From the NCBI GenBank assembly GCA_905202255.1, contig CAJKRH010000039.1:1-14892 (forward strand): 14,892 nucleotides of DNA, given 5' to 3'. The notes below the pieces were generated by a model that worked only from the letters and a program-made list of their open reading frames with translations, was not told the origin of the DNA and did no database searches. This document shows positions 6,140 to 13,427 of this stretch, one piece after another; position 1 is the stretch's first letter; each line of letters opens with the position of its first letter. Source of the DNA: an uncultured Ruminococcus sp. (GTDB taxonomy: Bacteria > Bacillota > Clostridia > Oscillospirales > CAG-272). Made by a program: the position numbers and the translations under genes.

Positions 6140-6221
6140 GCTTTCCTCCTTTTTGAGTGTTGAGCGGTGTTTGGGTGCAACACAGCAAGATAGGATTTAT
6201 TTTGGCAACACAAATATAGTA

Positions 6222-6510
6222 ACACCTCATCCGTCGCGGTAAACCGCGCCACCTTTCTCGCTACGGCTCGGTCACGCTCGGGTTCTGACAGCCCTCGGGG
6301 CTGTCATTCATTCCCCTCACGCCGCTTCGCTACCCGCTGGAGAAGGCTGGCAAGATGCCATATTTTTCTGAAGTGAATGATGCCTTAATGCATATAATAG
6401 CCTTTCATCAAATGGCAAATTACAAAAATGTATAGGAAATCCGACTGATGGGCTCGGTAAGCCTTCTCCAGCGGGAGAAGGTGGCAGCCGTAGGCTGACG
6501 GATGAGGTGT
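6222..6510. repeat. MITE-like element with 14-bp perfect terminal inverted repeats
   Basis: ACACCTCATCCGTC (6222-6235) is repeated in inverse at 6497-6510. Both ends continue into a short hairpin and then CCACCTTYTC. The left hairpin is CGCGG/CCGCG (6235-6248); the right one, read inward, is CAGCC/GGCTG (6497-6485). Inside are a 9-bp hairpin TGACAGCCC/GGGCTGTCA (6286-6306) and a second inverted pair, CCCGCTGGAGAAGGCT (6333-6348) with 6460-6475. The right arm also folds on itself as CCTTCTCC/GGAGAAGG (6462-6481). No transposase is encoded and no target-site duplication is evident. Confidence 0.8.
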
Positions 6511-6577
6511 CAATGATGCTTTTCGCTTTGTCCCGTCAGCGCACATGTTAGAGTCACGCCCACCCCTCTTTTTTAGC

Positions 6578-6596
6578 GGGCGAACAATGTTCGCCC
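6578..6596. repeat. Palindrome GGGCGAAC-aat-GTTCGCCC
   Basis: A perfect 8-bp stem (6578-6585 with 6589-6596) has a 3-nt loop and is followed by CCTAC. No T tract is present. Its compactness suggests a dispersed REP-like unit rather than a gene-specific signal. Confidence 0.7.
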
Positions 6597-6625
6597 CTAC
6601 TAAGTAGCGGGTCGTCGAGGGAATT

Positions 6626-6666
6626 GACACATACGCAGAGCGTGTGTGTCGGCGTCGCCGAGACAG
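6626..6666 (+). repeat. Hairpin-box repeat, copy B
   Basis: GACACATACGC (6626-6636) and GCGTGTGTGTC (6640-6650) pair over 11 bp with one T-G wobble around an AGA loop. They are followed directly by GGCGTCGCCGAGACAG (6651-6666). Relative to copy A, a T-A pair is replaced by C-G (6634 with 6642), a compensatory change. Confidence 0.75.
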
Positions 6667-6760
6667 GGTAATGCCGACCCCTACAAGATAAAACTCAAAT
6701 ATAGCCAACAGAAAAAGCAAAAAATATATACTTCATTCCGTCAGCGCTTTTGCTCTATCC

Positions 6761-6788
6761 ACGCCCGCCGACCATATTATGCGGGCGT
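6761..6788. repeat. 8-bp palindrome
   Basis: ACGCCCGC (6761-6768) pairs perfectly with GCGGGCGT (6781-6788) across a 12-nt loop. No T tract follows. It is part of the repeat cluster between the carboxypeptidase gene and ribF. Confidence 0.5.
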
Positions 6789-6942
6789 GCAGACAATGCG
6801 TGCACGAATCTGCTCGGCTTTTTCGTGTGATATGTTCGCACGCGTGGTATAGTTTAGATTGCGGAGGGCGCAAAACCGCCGACTTTCGCTCTGCCCCTTG
6901 CCGCACGCACTTGCCACGCATGGCTTGTGCGACTGACTCGTG

Positions 6943-6976
6943 CACGCCGCCGGTGGTTCGCAAGGAGGGCGGCGTG
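6943..6976. repeat. 9-bp GC-rich palindrome
   Basis: CACGCCGCC (6943-6951) pairs perfectly with GGCGGCGTG (6968-6976) across a 16-nt loop. There is no T tract on either side. Confidence 0.55.
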
Positions 6977-6997
6977 AGCCCTACTTGCTGACTTTTG

Positions 6998-7021
6998 GTA
7001 CTTTTCTTCACAGAAAAGTAC
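6998..7021. repeat. 10-bp palindrome just past the ribF stop
   Basis: GTACTTTTCT (6998-7007) pairs perfectly with AGAAAAGTAC (7012-7021) around TCAC. It begins nine bases past the ribF stop codon, so it could protect or end that mRNA, although no T tract follows on the minus strand. Confidence 0.6.
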
Positions 7022-7030
7022 GGCAAACTT

Positions 7031-7966
7031 TCAAAAAGAAATCCCCATCTTTTTGAGTATTTCCTCTGCCTGAGCGCGGTTTCCCATCACCTCGGCGGTC
7101 AGTTCCGCCGTGTCAGAAAACCTGCGCTCGGGGCGTATAAATGCAAGCGGATAGACGGCAATTTCTCTGCCATAGAGATTGCCGGAAAAGCCGATGATAT
7201 TCGTTTCGCAGTTTGCTTCTCCGTGTGAGTCTGTGCTCGGGCGCACGCCGATATTCGAGACGGCGGGATATTTCTTCCCGTCGATTATGCAGAGTGAGGC
7301 ATAGACGCCGTGGCGCGGTACGGCGGCACCGTGCGCTATGCGCTGATTTGCCGTCGGGAAGCCGAGGGTAGCCCCGAGTGCCTTGCCATGCAGAACCTCC
7401 GAGACAAAACCGAAATTTCTGCCGAGCAGGCTGTTTGCAAGCGCCATATCTCCCTCGGCAAGCGCCGCGCGTATTCTTGTCGAGCTGACGGGCTCACCGC
7501 CGAGGTTGACGGGTGGCATGATGGCGGCGCTCCGCCCGTTCGCGCTCATGAGAGAGGCGAGAGTTTCTCCGTTTCCCGCGCCCATTTTGCCGAAGCGGAA
7601 ATTGAAGCCGCAGAAGGCACAGGCGACATTCAGCTTGCCGACAAGCACCTCTGACACGAAAACCTCACAGCTCATATCGCGCACCTCGTCAAAAGGCACG
7701 GTCACGGCTGTTTCGGCGCCGCATTCGGCAAATATTTTCAGCTTTTCTTCATGCGAAACTATGAACGGCGCGCCGGATGTATTGCTTTCAAAGGTGAAAA
7801 CGGCGCATTTTGTGCCGCTGTGAGCGCGGCAGTAGTCGACTGCCGCTTCTATAAGCTTTCTGTGTCCGATATGGACGCCGTCGAAATTGCCTATCGCGCA
7901 GGCGAGCGGCGAATTCGTAGCGGCGATTTCTCTGCCGCTTTTCAAATCGATTATTTTCAATATCAT
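7031..7966 (-). CDS. ribF: Bifunctional riboflavin kinase / FAD synthetase
   Basis: 311 aa, the usual length for RibF. The N-terminal adenylyltransferase domain (about 15-185) shows GNFDGVHIGH (26-35), the nucleotide-binding HIGH-type motif, then FNFRFGKMGAG and SSTRIR (161-166). The C-terminal flavokinase domain (about 186-310) shows GKALGATLGFPTAN (194-207), GVYAS and SNIGVRPS. The enzyme phosphorylates riboflavin to FMN and adenylates FMN to FAD in the cytosol. The ATG at 7966 has AAGGA just upstream. The gene starts 42 bases after yifB ends, with no terminator between, so it is probably the second gene of a yifB-ribF transcript. Confidence 0.96.
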   Translation of the reverse strand: MILKIIDLKSGREIAATNSPLACAIGNFDGVHIGHRKLIEAAVDYCRAHSGTKCAVFTFESNTSGAPFIVSHEEKLKIFAECGAETAVTVPFDEVRDMSCEVFVSEVLVGKLNVACAFCGFNFRFGKMGAGNGETLASLMSANGRSAAIMPPVNLGGEPVSSTRIRAALAEGDMALANSLLGRNFGFVSEVLHGKALGATLGFPTANQRIAHGAAVPRHGVYASLCIIDGKKYPAVSNIGVRPSTDSHGEANCETNIIGFSGNLYGREIAVYPLAFIRPERRFSDTAELTAEVMGNRAQAEEILKKMGISF

Positions 7967-8008
7967 CCTGTCCTTATGGATTTTTTATATTATACCGCAA
8001 AGCGGGCT

Positions 8009-9550
8009 TTATTTCCAGTATTTTCTGTCGAGCGAACGGTACTGTATCGCTTCCGCGATGTGCGAGGGGAGGATATTTTCGCTTTCCTCAAGGTCGGCTA
8101 TCGTCCTTGCCACGCGCAGGATTCTGTCATAACCGCGGGCGGAAAGTCCCAGCCTGTCAAAAGCCTTTTGCAGGAGGAGTGTTGCTTTCTCATCCATTTT
8201 GCAGTATTTCTGTATCTGAGAGCTGGTAAGCTGTGCATTGCAGTGGAGTCCGTCTTCATTTGCATAGCGGCGCGAAGCGAAATCGCGTGCCTTTTTTACT
8301 CTTTCAGCCATCACTGCGGAATTTACCGGCGAAGGCTCGCGCACGGCGACTTCATCATAAGAGAGCGACGGCACTTCTATCTGAATATCTATCCTGTCGA
8401 GCAGCGGTCCGCTTATCCGCGAGAGATAGCGGGAGATATCTGTCTGCGAGCAGGTGCATTTGCCGGAGGGATGACCGTAATAGCCGCATTTGCATGGATT
8501 CATGGCGCAAACGAGCATGAAATCCGAGGGAAATGTGAATTTTCCGCCAACGCGCGTTATCGTCACTTTGCCGTCCTCAAGCGGCTGGCGCAGAGCCTCC
8601 ATGGATTCGCGGGAGAACTCCGGAAGCTCATCGAGAAAGAGCACGCCGTTGTGCGCGAGCGAAATTTCGCCCGGCATCGGTATTCTGCCGCCGCCCGAAA
8701 GCCCCGCGCACGACATTGTATGGTGCGGCGCACGGAAAGGACGCTCGCGCATGAGCGCATGCGAGCCGTTCTGCCGCATACCCGCGGCGGAATGGATACG
8801 CGTGGTTTCTATCGCCTCGTCAAATGTCATCTCCGGCAGAATCGACGGAATGCGCTTGGCAAGCATGCTTTTGCCTGTCCCGGGTGCGCCTATCATGAGG
8901 ATATTGTGACCGCCGGCGCAGGCTATCTCGAGCGCACGCTTGGCTTTTTCCTGCCCTTTCACATCGGCGAAATCAAGCATCGGCATACGGTGCGCCGATG
9001 CACCGGCGTCGACCGCGTGAAAAGGCTCTATCGGCATTTCCCCATTGAGCATGGCGACGAGCTCGGCGGCTTTTTTCACGGGATAGACCGTAACACCCTC
9101 GACGACCGAAGCCTCCGCGGCATTTTCGGGTGCTACGAAAAGCTCCGTTTTCCCCGCTTCCTTTGCCGCGAGACACATGGAGAGCATTCCGTTTACGGGG
9201 CGCACCTCGCCCGAGAGCGAAAGCTCGCCGATGAAGCATCTGTTTTCGGTTTCGGCATTTTCGTTTATCACGCCCGCGCACTGCATGATGGCGATGAGCA
9301 TGGCAAGGTCAAAGCCGGAGCCCTCCTTGCGCTTGTCGGCAGGAGCGAGGTTTACCGTTATCTGCGAATCGGGAAAAGGAAAACCGCTGTTTACAAAAGC
9401 CGCTCTGATGCGGTCCTTTGCCTCCTTGACGGCGTTGTCCGGCAGCCCCACTATGCCGAAGCACGGAAGCTTGTCCTGAAAATCGCACTCCACCGTGACT
9501 CCGTAGCCGTCTATTCCGATAAGACCCGCCGTATAGATTCTTGAAAGCAT
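8009..9550 (-). CDS. YifB/ComM-family AAA+ ATPase (Mg-chelatase-like)
   Basis: 513 aa, full length for the family. Residues 1-170 form the Lon-protease-like S5-fold domain typical of YifB/ComM (GLPDNAVKEAKDRIRAA, ITVNLAPAD). The AAA+ core follows, with Walker A GAPGTGKS (221-228), Walker B LFLDE (304-308), the ISLAHNGVLF region and GPLLDRIDI. The Cys-rich insert NPCKCGYYGHPSGKCTC (351-367) is characteristic. A C-terminal Mg-chelatase helical domain (about 410-505) contains LSARGYDRILRVARTIADLE. In Gram-negatives ComM is a branch-migration helicase used in transformation; the role in Firmicutes is less clear. The ATG has AAGGAG at good spacing and its own promoter. It diverges from clpC and is followed closely by ribF. 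Confidence 0.95.
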   Translation of the reverse strand: MLSRIYTAGLIGIDGYGVTVECDFQDKLPCFGIVGLPDNAVKEAKDRIRAAFVNSGFPFPDSQITVNLAPADKRKEGSGFDLAMLIAIMQCAGVINENAETENRCFIGELSLSGEVRPVNGMLSMCLAAKEAGKTELFVAPENAAEASVVEGVTVYPVKKAAELVAMLNGEMPIEPFHAVDAGASAHRMPMLDFADVKGQEKAKRALEIACAGGHNILMIGAPGTGKSMLAKRIPSILPEMTFDEAIETTRIHSAAGMRQNGSHALMRERPFRAPHHTMSCAGLSGGGRIPMPGEISLAHNGVLFLDELPEFSRESMEALRQPLEDGKVTITRVGGKFTFPSDFMLVCAMNPCKCGYYGHPSGKCTCSQTDISRYLSRISGPLLDRIDIQIEVPSLSYDEVAVREPSPVNSAVMAERVKKARDFASRRYANEDGLHCNAQLTSSQIQKYCKMDEKATLLLQKAFDRLGLSARGYDRILRVARTIADLEESENILPSHIAEAIQYRSLDRKYWK

Positions 9551-9583
9551 GGCAATCTCCTTTTTGCAGACATATTTTCTTCT

Positions 9584-9612
9584 ATTTTACAATATTCGCG
9601 CGGAAATTACAA
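9584..9612 (-). promoter_or_regulatory. Sigma-A promoter of yifB-ribF
   Basis: On the minus strand, TTGTAA (9612-9607) is followed by a 17-base spacer and TAAAAT (9589-9584). The leader to the yifB ATG at 9550 is about 27 bases. Confidence 0.65.
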
Positions 9613-9630
9613 GGAGATTTTTCTAAAAAC

Positions 9631-9644
9631 GGAAAATATTTTCC
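9631..9644. promoter_or_regulatory. Perfect 14-bp palindrome between yifB and clpC
   Basis: GGAAAATATTTTCC is self-complementary and nearly extends to ACGG/CCGT. It lies upstream of both divergent genes, 82 bases from the likely clpC start, and could be a dimeric repressor site. It does not match CIRCE or the CtsR heptads. Confidence 0.4.
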
Positions 9645-9676
9645 CGTATAAATGGATAGAATATATTTGCGTGAAT

Positions 9677-9695
9677 GTGCGGTACGGTGCCGCAC
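9677..9695 (+). promoter_or_regulatory. Hairpin in the clpC leader
   Basis: GTGCGGT (9677-9683) and GCCGCAC (9689-9695) form a 7-bp stem with one T-G wobble. It ends 17 bases before the chosen clpC ATG, just upstream of the ribosome binding site. It could affect translation; no such role is known to me. Confidence 0.4.
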
Positions 9696-9712
9696 GGATA
9701 ATGAGGTATTTT

Positions 9713-12145
9713 ATGCAGAACAAATTTACCGAGCTTGCCGCCGCGGCTCTGACAAAATCGAGACTTATCGCCTGCGAGATGGGGCATACCTATATCGGAA
9801 CAGAGCATCTGCTTCTCGGCATACTTTCCGTGCCGGAGAGCGCGGGCGCCGATATGCTGGAGTCTCATGCAGTGACCTTTTCTTCCACAAAGGCACTGAT
9901 GACGGAGCTGCTCGGGCAGGGAGACGAAACGAGACTCGGCAATTCCGATATGACGCCGCGCCTGCGCCGCGTGATAGAAGGTTCGGCGCTCGAGGCGGCG
10001 AAATACGGTCAGAGCCTCATCGGAACGGAGCATCTGCTTCTTGCCATGCTCTCGCAGAGAGACTGCGTCGCCGTCAAGGTGATGATAGCCGAGGGCGCCG
10101 TGATAGGCGAGCTCGTGGCAGATACGGGTGCTTTTCTTCTGGAGATGAGCGACAAAAAGGAAAAAGGCGCAAAAGCGCAGTCATATCAGGCAAATGCGGC
10201 GGGCGCTTCCGCGCTTTCGCTCTACGGCAGAGACCTTGTGGAGGCGGCAAAGAGCGGCAGGCTCGACCCGATAATCGGCAGAGACGAAGAGATAACGCGC
10301 ATGCTCCAGATACTCTGCCGCAAATCGAAAAACAATCCCTGCCTTATCGGCGAGCCGGGCGTGGGCAAAACGGCTGTTGCCGAGGGGCTTGCCGCGAGGA
10401 TAGCGTCGGAAGATGTTCCCGAGGCGCTCCTGCATAAGCATATCATCGCGCTCGATATGGGTGCCATGCTCGCGGGAGCAAAATACAGGGGCGAATTTGA
10501 GGACAGACTCAAAAAGGTGATAGAAGAGGTCACTTCATCCGATAAATATATCCTTTTCATAGACGAGATACACATGATAGTCGGCGCAGGTGCGGCAGAG
10601 GGCGCGCTCGATGCGGCGAACATACTCAAACCCGCGCTCTCCCGCGGGGATATTCAGCTTATCGGCGCGACTACCGTTTCGGAATACCACCGCCATATAG
10701 AAAAGGATGCGGCGCTCGAGCGGCGTTTTCAGCCTGTACTCATAGGCGAGCCGGACGAAGCGCAGACGAAAAATATCCTGCGCGGACTTCGCGAAAGCTA
10801 TGAAAACCACCATCATGTGAAGATTACGGACGAGGCGATAGACGCGGCTGTGCGGCTATCGGTGCGATACCTGAGCGACAGATTCCTGCCCGACAAGGCG
10901 ATAGACCTCATCGACGAAGCCGCCGCGAAGAAGCGCATAGAGAAAAGCGGCAAGCCCGATGAGATAAGGGCGCTGGAGAGTAGGCTCGCAGCGCTCCGGA
11001 TAAAGAAAGAAGCGCTCGTGCGCTCCCAGAATTTCGAAGCGGCGGCAGGCGTGCGCGATGAGATAATCGCCGCGCGCGACGCGCTCGAATCCGAATGCGA
11101 AAAATGGGAGCGGGCAAGAGCGGCGGGCAACGCCGTCATCGGCGAAAACGAAATAGCCGAGACAGTCACGGCATGGACGCATATCCCCGCCTCGCGCATA
11201 AGCGAGGACGAGGGCGAGCGGCTCGCTCGCCTCGAGGAGATTCTCGGGCGGCGCGTGATAGGGCAGGAGAAAGCCGTCGTTTCCGTTTCGCGGGCGATAA
11301 GGCGCGGCAGAGCGGGACTCGGCGACCCGAAACGCCCTGTCGGTTCGTTCCTTTTCGTCGGTACTACGGGTGTCGGCAAAACGGAACTGGCAAAGGCGAC
11401 GGCGGAAGCGCTTTTCGGCAGTGAAAACGCCATGATAACGCTCGATATGAGCGAATATATGGAGCTTCACAGCGTGTCGAAGCTTATCGGCTCGCCGCCC
11501 GGCTATGTCGGCTACGGCGAGGGCGGTCAGCTGACGGAGCGCGTGCGCAAAATGCCGTATTGCATCATCCTTTTCGATGAGATAGAAAAAGCGCATCCCG
11601 ATGTTTTCAATCTTCTGCTTCAGGTGCTGGAGGAGGGACAGCTCACCGATTCGCAGGGCAGGCGCGCGAATTTCTCGAATGCAGTCATCATCATGACCTC
11701 CAATATCGGCACGGGCGAGCGCAAAAGCTACAGCGCGACGGGCTTTTCGCCGACGGTGAGCGAGAGCATGGCAGAGGAGGAGAGCATCAGGGCAAAACTG
11801 CGCGAACGCTTCCACCCCGAATTTCTCAACAGGATAGACGAGACGGTGATTTTCAGGCGGCTCGGCAAGGACGAGATAAAGCTGATAGCCGCAAAAATGC
11901 TCGGCGATATCGTAAAGAAGATGGCGGCTCTCGGGGCGGAAATGGAATTTTCCGATGAGGCGGTGGAGCTTATCGCCGCGAGCGGCATGGACGAAATGTA
12001 CGGAGCGCGTCCGCTTCGCCGCGAGATAAGAGAGAAGATAGAGGATGTGCTCGCGGAAAAGCTCCTGCGCCATGAGATATCAAAGGGCGATAAGATTTTC
12101 TGCACGGTAAAGGACGGGCGCATGGAATTTAATAAAATCAAGTAG
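9713..12145 (+). CDS. clpC: ATP-dependent Clp protease ATP-binding subunit ClpC
   Basis: 810 aa from the ATG at 9713, chosen because TGAGGT lies just upstream and the N-terminus then matches ClpC (FTELA...GHTYIGTEHLLLGIL); earlier in-frame GTG 9671 and ATG 9701 have poorer sites. Order: two Clp N-repeats (about 1-140), AAA+ D1 with Walker A GEPGVGKT (213-220) and Walker B LFIDE (281-285), a UVR-type coiled segment (about 436-460), and AAA+ D2 with GTTGVGKT (550-557), ILFDE (619-623) and sensor-2 GARPLRR (764-770). The ClpP-docking loop, VGF in B. subtilis ClpC, reads TGF (about 676-678). ClpC unfolds substrates for ClpP in the cytosol. ctsR, mcsA and mcsB, which precede clpC in Bacillus, are absent here, and no CtsR box or CIRCE was seen. 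A terminator follows, so the gene is probably transcribed alone. Confidence 0.95.
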   Translation: MQNKFTELAAAALTKSRLIACEMGHTYIGTEHLLLGILSVPESAGADMLESHAVTFSSTKALMTELLGQGDETRLGNSDMTPRLRRVIEGSALEAAKYGQSLIGTEHLLLAMLSQRDCVAVKVMIAEGAVIGELVADTGAFLLEMSDKKEKGAKAQSYQANAAGASALSLYGRDLVEAAKSGRLDPIIGRDEEITRMLQILCRKSKNNPCLIGEPGVGKTAVAEGLAARIASEDVPEALLHKHIIALDMGAMLAGAKYRGEFEDRLKKVIEEVTSSDKYILFIDEIHMIVGAGAAEGALDAANILKPALSRGDIQLIGATTVSEYHRHIEKDAALERRFQPVLIGEPDEAQTKNILRGLRESYENHHHVKITDEAIDAAVRLSVRYLSDRFLPDKAIDLIDEAAAKKRIEKSGKPDEIRALESRLAALRIKKEALVRSQNFEAAAGVRDEIIAARDALESECEKWERARAAGNAVIGENEIAETVTAWTHIPASRISEDEGERLARLEEILGRRVIGQEKAVVSVSRAIRRGRAGLGDPKRPVGSFLFVGTTGVGKTELAKATAEALFGSENAMITLDMSEYMELHSVSKLIGSPPGYVGYGEGGQLTERVRKMPYCIILFDEIEKAHPDVFNLLLQVLEEGQLTDSQGRRANFSNAVIIMTSNIGTGERKSYSATGFSPTVSESMAEEESIRAKLRERFHPEFLNRIDETVIFRRLGKDEIKLIAAKMLGDIVKKMAALGAEMEFSDEAVELIAASGMDEMYGARPLRREIREKIEDVLAEKLLRHEISKGDKIFCTVKDGRMEFNKIK

Positions 12146-12147
12146 AC

Positions 12148-12183
12148 AAAAAGCGGGAATTTTCGTAAATTTCCCGCTTTTTT
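12148..12183 (+). terminator. Rho-independent terminator of clpC
   Basis: AGCGGGAA (12152-12159) and TTCCCGCT (12171-12178), extended by A/T pairs with a small bulge, are followed by six T. It begins three bases past the clpC stop codon. Confidence 0.9.
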
Positions 12184-12204
12184 CAGCCTTATTTTCATTT
12201 CGTA

Positions 12205-12233
12205 TTGATTTTTATATAACAATGTGTTATCAT
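12205..12233 (+). promoter_or_regulatory. Sigma-A promoter of the GNAT-hydrolase/flavodoxin operon
   Basis: TTGATT (12205-12210), a 17-base spacer and TATCAT (12228-12233) with a TGT extended -10. It lies just after the clpC terminator and about 42 bases before the ATG of the fusion gene. Confidence 0.7.
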
Positions 12234-12275
12234 TGAAAGAAAAAGCGCCGAAGAGCGCATTTGCAAGGAAAAAAT

Positions 12276-13427
12276 ATGGAAACAGACAGACTGATACTGA
12301 GAAAATGGCGGCTCTCGGACGCGGAGAGCCTTTATGAATATGCGGGCGACCCCGATGTAGGTCCTATCGCAGGTTGGCAACCGCACAAAAGCATCGATGA
12401 GAGCCGCGAGGTTATAAAAAATGTTTTCTGCGGCGCGGAATGCTATGCCATATGCGAAAAAGGCGCGGACAGAGCGATAGGCGCAGTTGAACTGAAGCTG
12501 AACGGACACACGGACATGACCGGGCGCGATGACGAATGCGAACTCGGCTACTGGCTCGGCAAGCCTTTCTGGGGCAGGGGATATATGCCCGAGGCGGCGG
12601 GCAGACTAATCCGCCGCGGCTTTACGGAGCTGGGTATGAAGAAGATTTGGTGCGGCTATTATGACGGCAATATGAAGTCAAAGCGGGTGCAGGAGAAGCT
12701 CGGCTTCCGCTATCATCATACATGCGACAGCGTTCCCGTTCCGCTCATGAACGAAGTAAGAATCGGGTATACGAATCTGCTGACAAAAGAAGATTGGGAA
12801 AAGGCACAGCGCACGGGGCGCACGGTCATATATGTCCATGGCAAGGGCGGAAACGCAGGCGAAGCGGAGCATTACAGACCGCTTTTCGCGGGATGCGATG
12901 TGATTGGCTTCGATTACGGTGCCAAAACGCCATGGGAAGCCAAGGAAGAATTTCCGCGGTTTTTCGATGAGCAGAGGAAAAAATGCGCTTCGCTTACGCT
13001 TATCGCAAACAGCATCGGCGCGTTTTTCTCGATGAGTGTGCTCTCGGGCGCGCAGGTCGATGAGGCGTTTTTTATCTCGCCGATAGTCGATATGGAGCGC
13101 CTGATAGAAAATATGATGGGCTGGGCTGGTGTAACAGAAGCGGAACTGCGCGAGAAAGGGGAGATTCCGACAGCTTTCGGCGAGGTGCTCTCATGGGAAT
13201 ATCTATGCTATGTGCGCAGTCATCCGCTGAACCTGAGCGTGCCGACGCGCATACTCTACGGTGAAAACGACAATCTCACCTCATATGAAACGGTTTCCGC
13301 TTTTGCCGAAAAAATCGGCGCGCCGCTCACGGTGATGCGCGGCGGCGAGCATTGGTTTCATACGGAGGAACAGATGGCTTTTCTCGATGAATGGATAAGA
13401 AAAGCGGAGGAGGAGAGAGTAAAGTGA
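12276..13427 (+). CDS. GNAT acetyltransferase / alpha-beta hydrolase fusion protein
   Basis: 383 aa from the ATG at 12276 with AAGGA six bases upstream; an upstream TTG at 12261 is less likely. Residues 1-170 are a RimJ/RimL-type GNAT domain: METDRLILRKW start, ELGYWLGKPFWGRGYMPEA (89-107) carrying the acetyl-CoA-binding loop, and NMKSKRVQEKLGF (132-144). Residues 183-380 are an alpha/beta hydrolase: VIYVHGKGGN (184-193) as oxyanion strand, LIANSIGAF (242-250) with nucleophile Ser246 in an A-x-S-x-G rather than G-x-S-x-G elbow, ILYGENDN with Asp332, and GGEHW with His359. Both active sites look intact; substrates are unknown. The N domain probably acetylates an amine and the C domain resembles small serine hydrolases. 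The stop overlaps the start of the next gene (GTGA), implying translational coupling. Confidence 0.88.
   Translation: METDRLILRKWRLSDAESLYEYAGDPDVGPIAGWQPHKSIDESREVIKNVFCGAECYAICEKGADRAIGAVELKLNGHTDMTGRDDECELGYWLGKPFWGRGYMPEAAGRLIRRGFTELGMKKIWCGYYDGNMKSKRVQEKLGFRYHHTCDSVPVPLMNEVRIGYTNLLTKEDWEKAQRTGRTVIYVHGKGGNAGEAEHYRPLFAGCDVIGFDYGAKTPWEAKEEFPRFFDEQRKKCASLTLIANSIGAFFSMSVLSGAQVDEAFFISPIVDMERLIENMMGWAGVTEAELREKGEIPTAFGEVLSWEYLCYVRSHPLNLSVPTRILYGENDNLTSYETVSAFAEKIGAPLTVMRGGEHWFHTEEQMAFLDEWIRKAEEERVK

Larger units (their letters stand above)
6511..7030. other. Repeat-rich intergenic region, no credible gene
   Basis: Between the MITE-like element and ribF lie five further palindromes, listed separately, joined by short unremarkable sequence. 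Open frames here run through the repeats, lack ribosome binding sites and match nothing recognisable. No T-tract terminator was seen for ribF, which ends at 7031. Confidence 0.6.

Noticed and set aside
6385..6720. 111-codon minus-strand frame in the repeat cluster
   Set aside because: It runs through the MITE end and two palindromes, has no ribosome binding site, and its protein reflects repeat sequence.
6998..7021. Palindrome after ribF as an intrinsic terminator
   Set aside because: The stem is good, but on the minus strand it is followed by CAAAAG rather than a T tract, so it is listed as a repeat only.
7751..9544. 597-codon plus-strand frame across ribF and yifB
   Set aside because: It is antisense to two genes with clear family motifs and does not resemble any protein I recognise.
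9671..9712. Upstream GTG start for clpC
   Set aside because: It would add 14 residues not typical of ClpC, lacks a ribosome binding site and would put the 9677-9695 hairpin inside the coding region.
10856..12073. 405-codon minus-strand frame inside clpC
   Set aside because: It is a shadow of clpC, whose plus-strand frame has both AAA+ modules intact.
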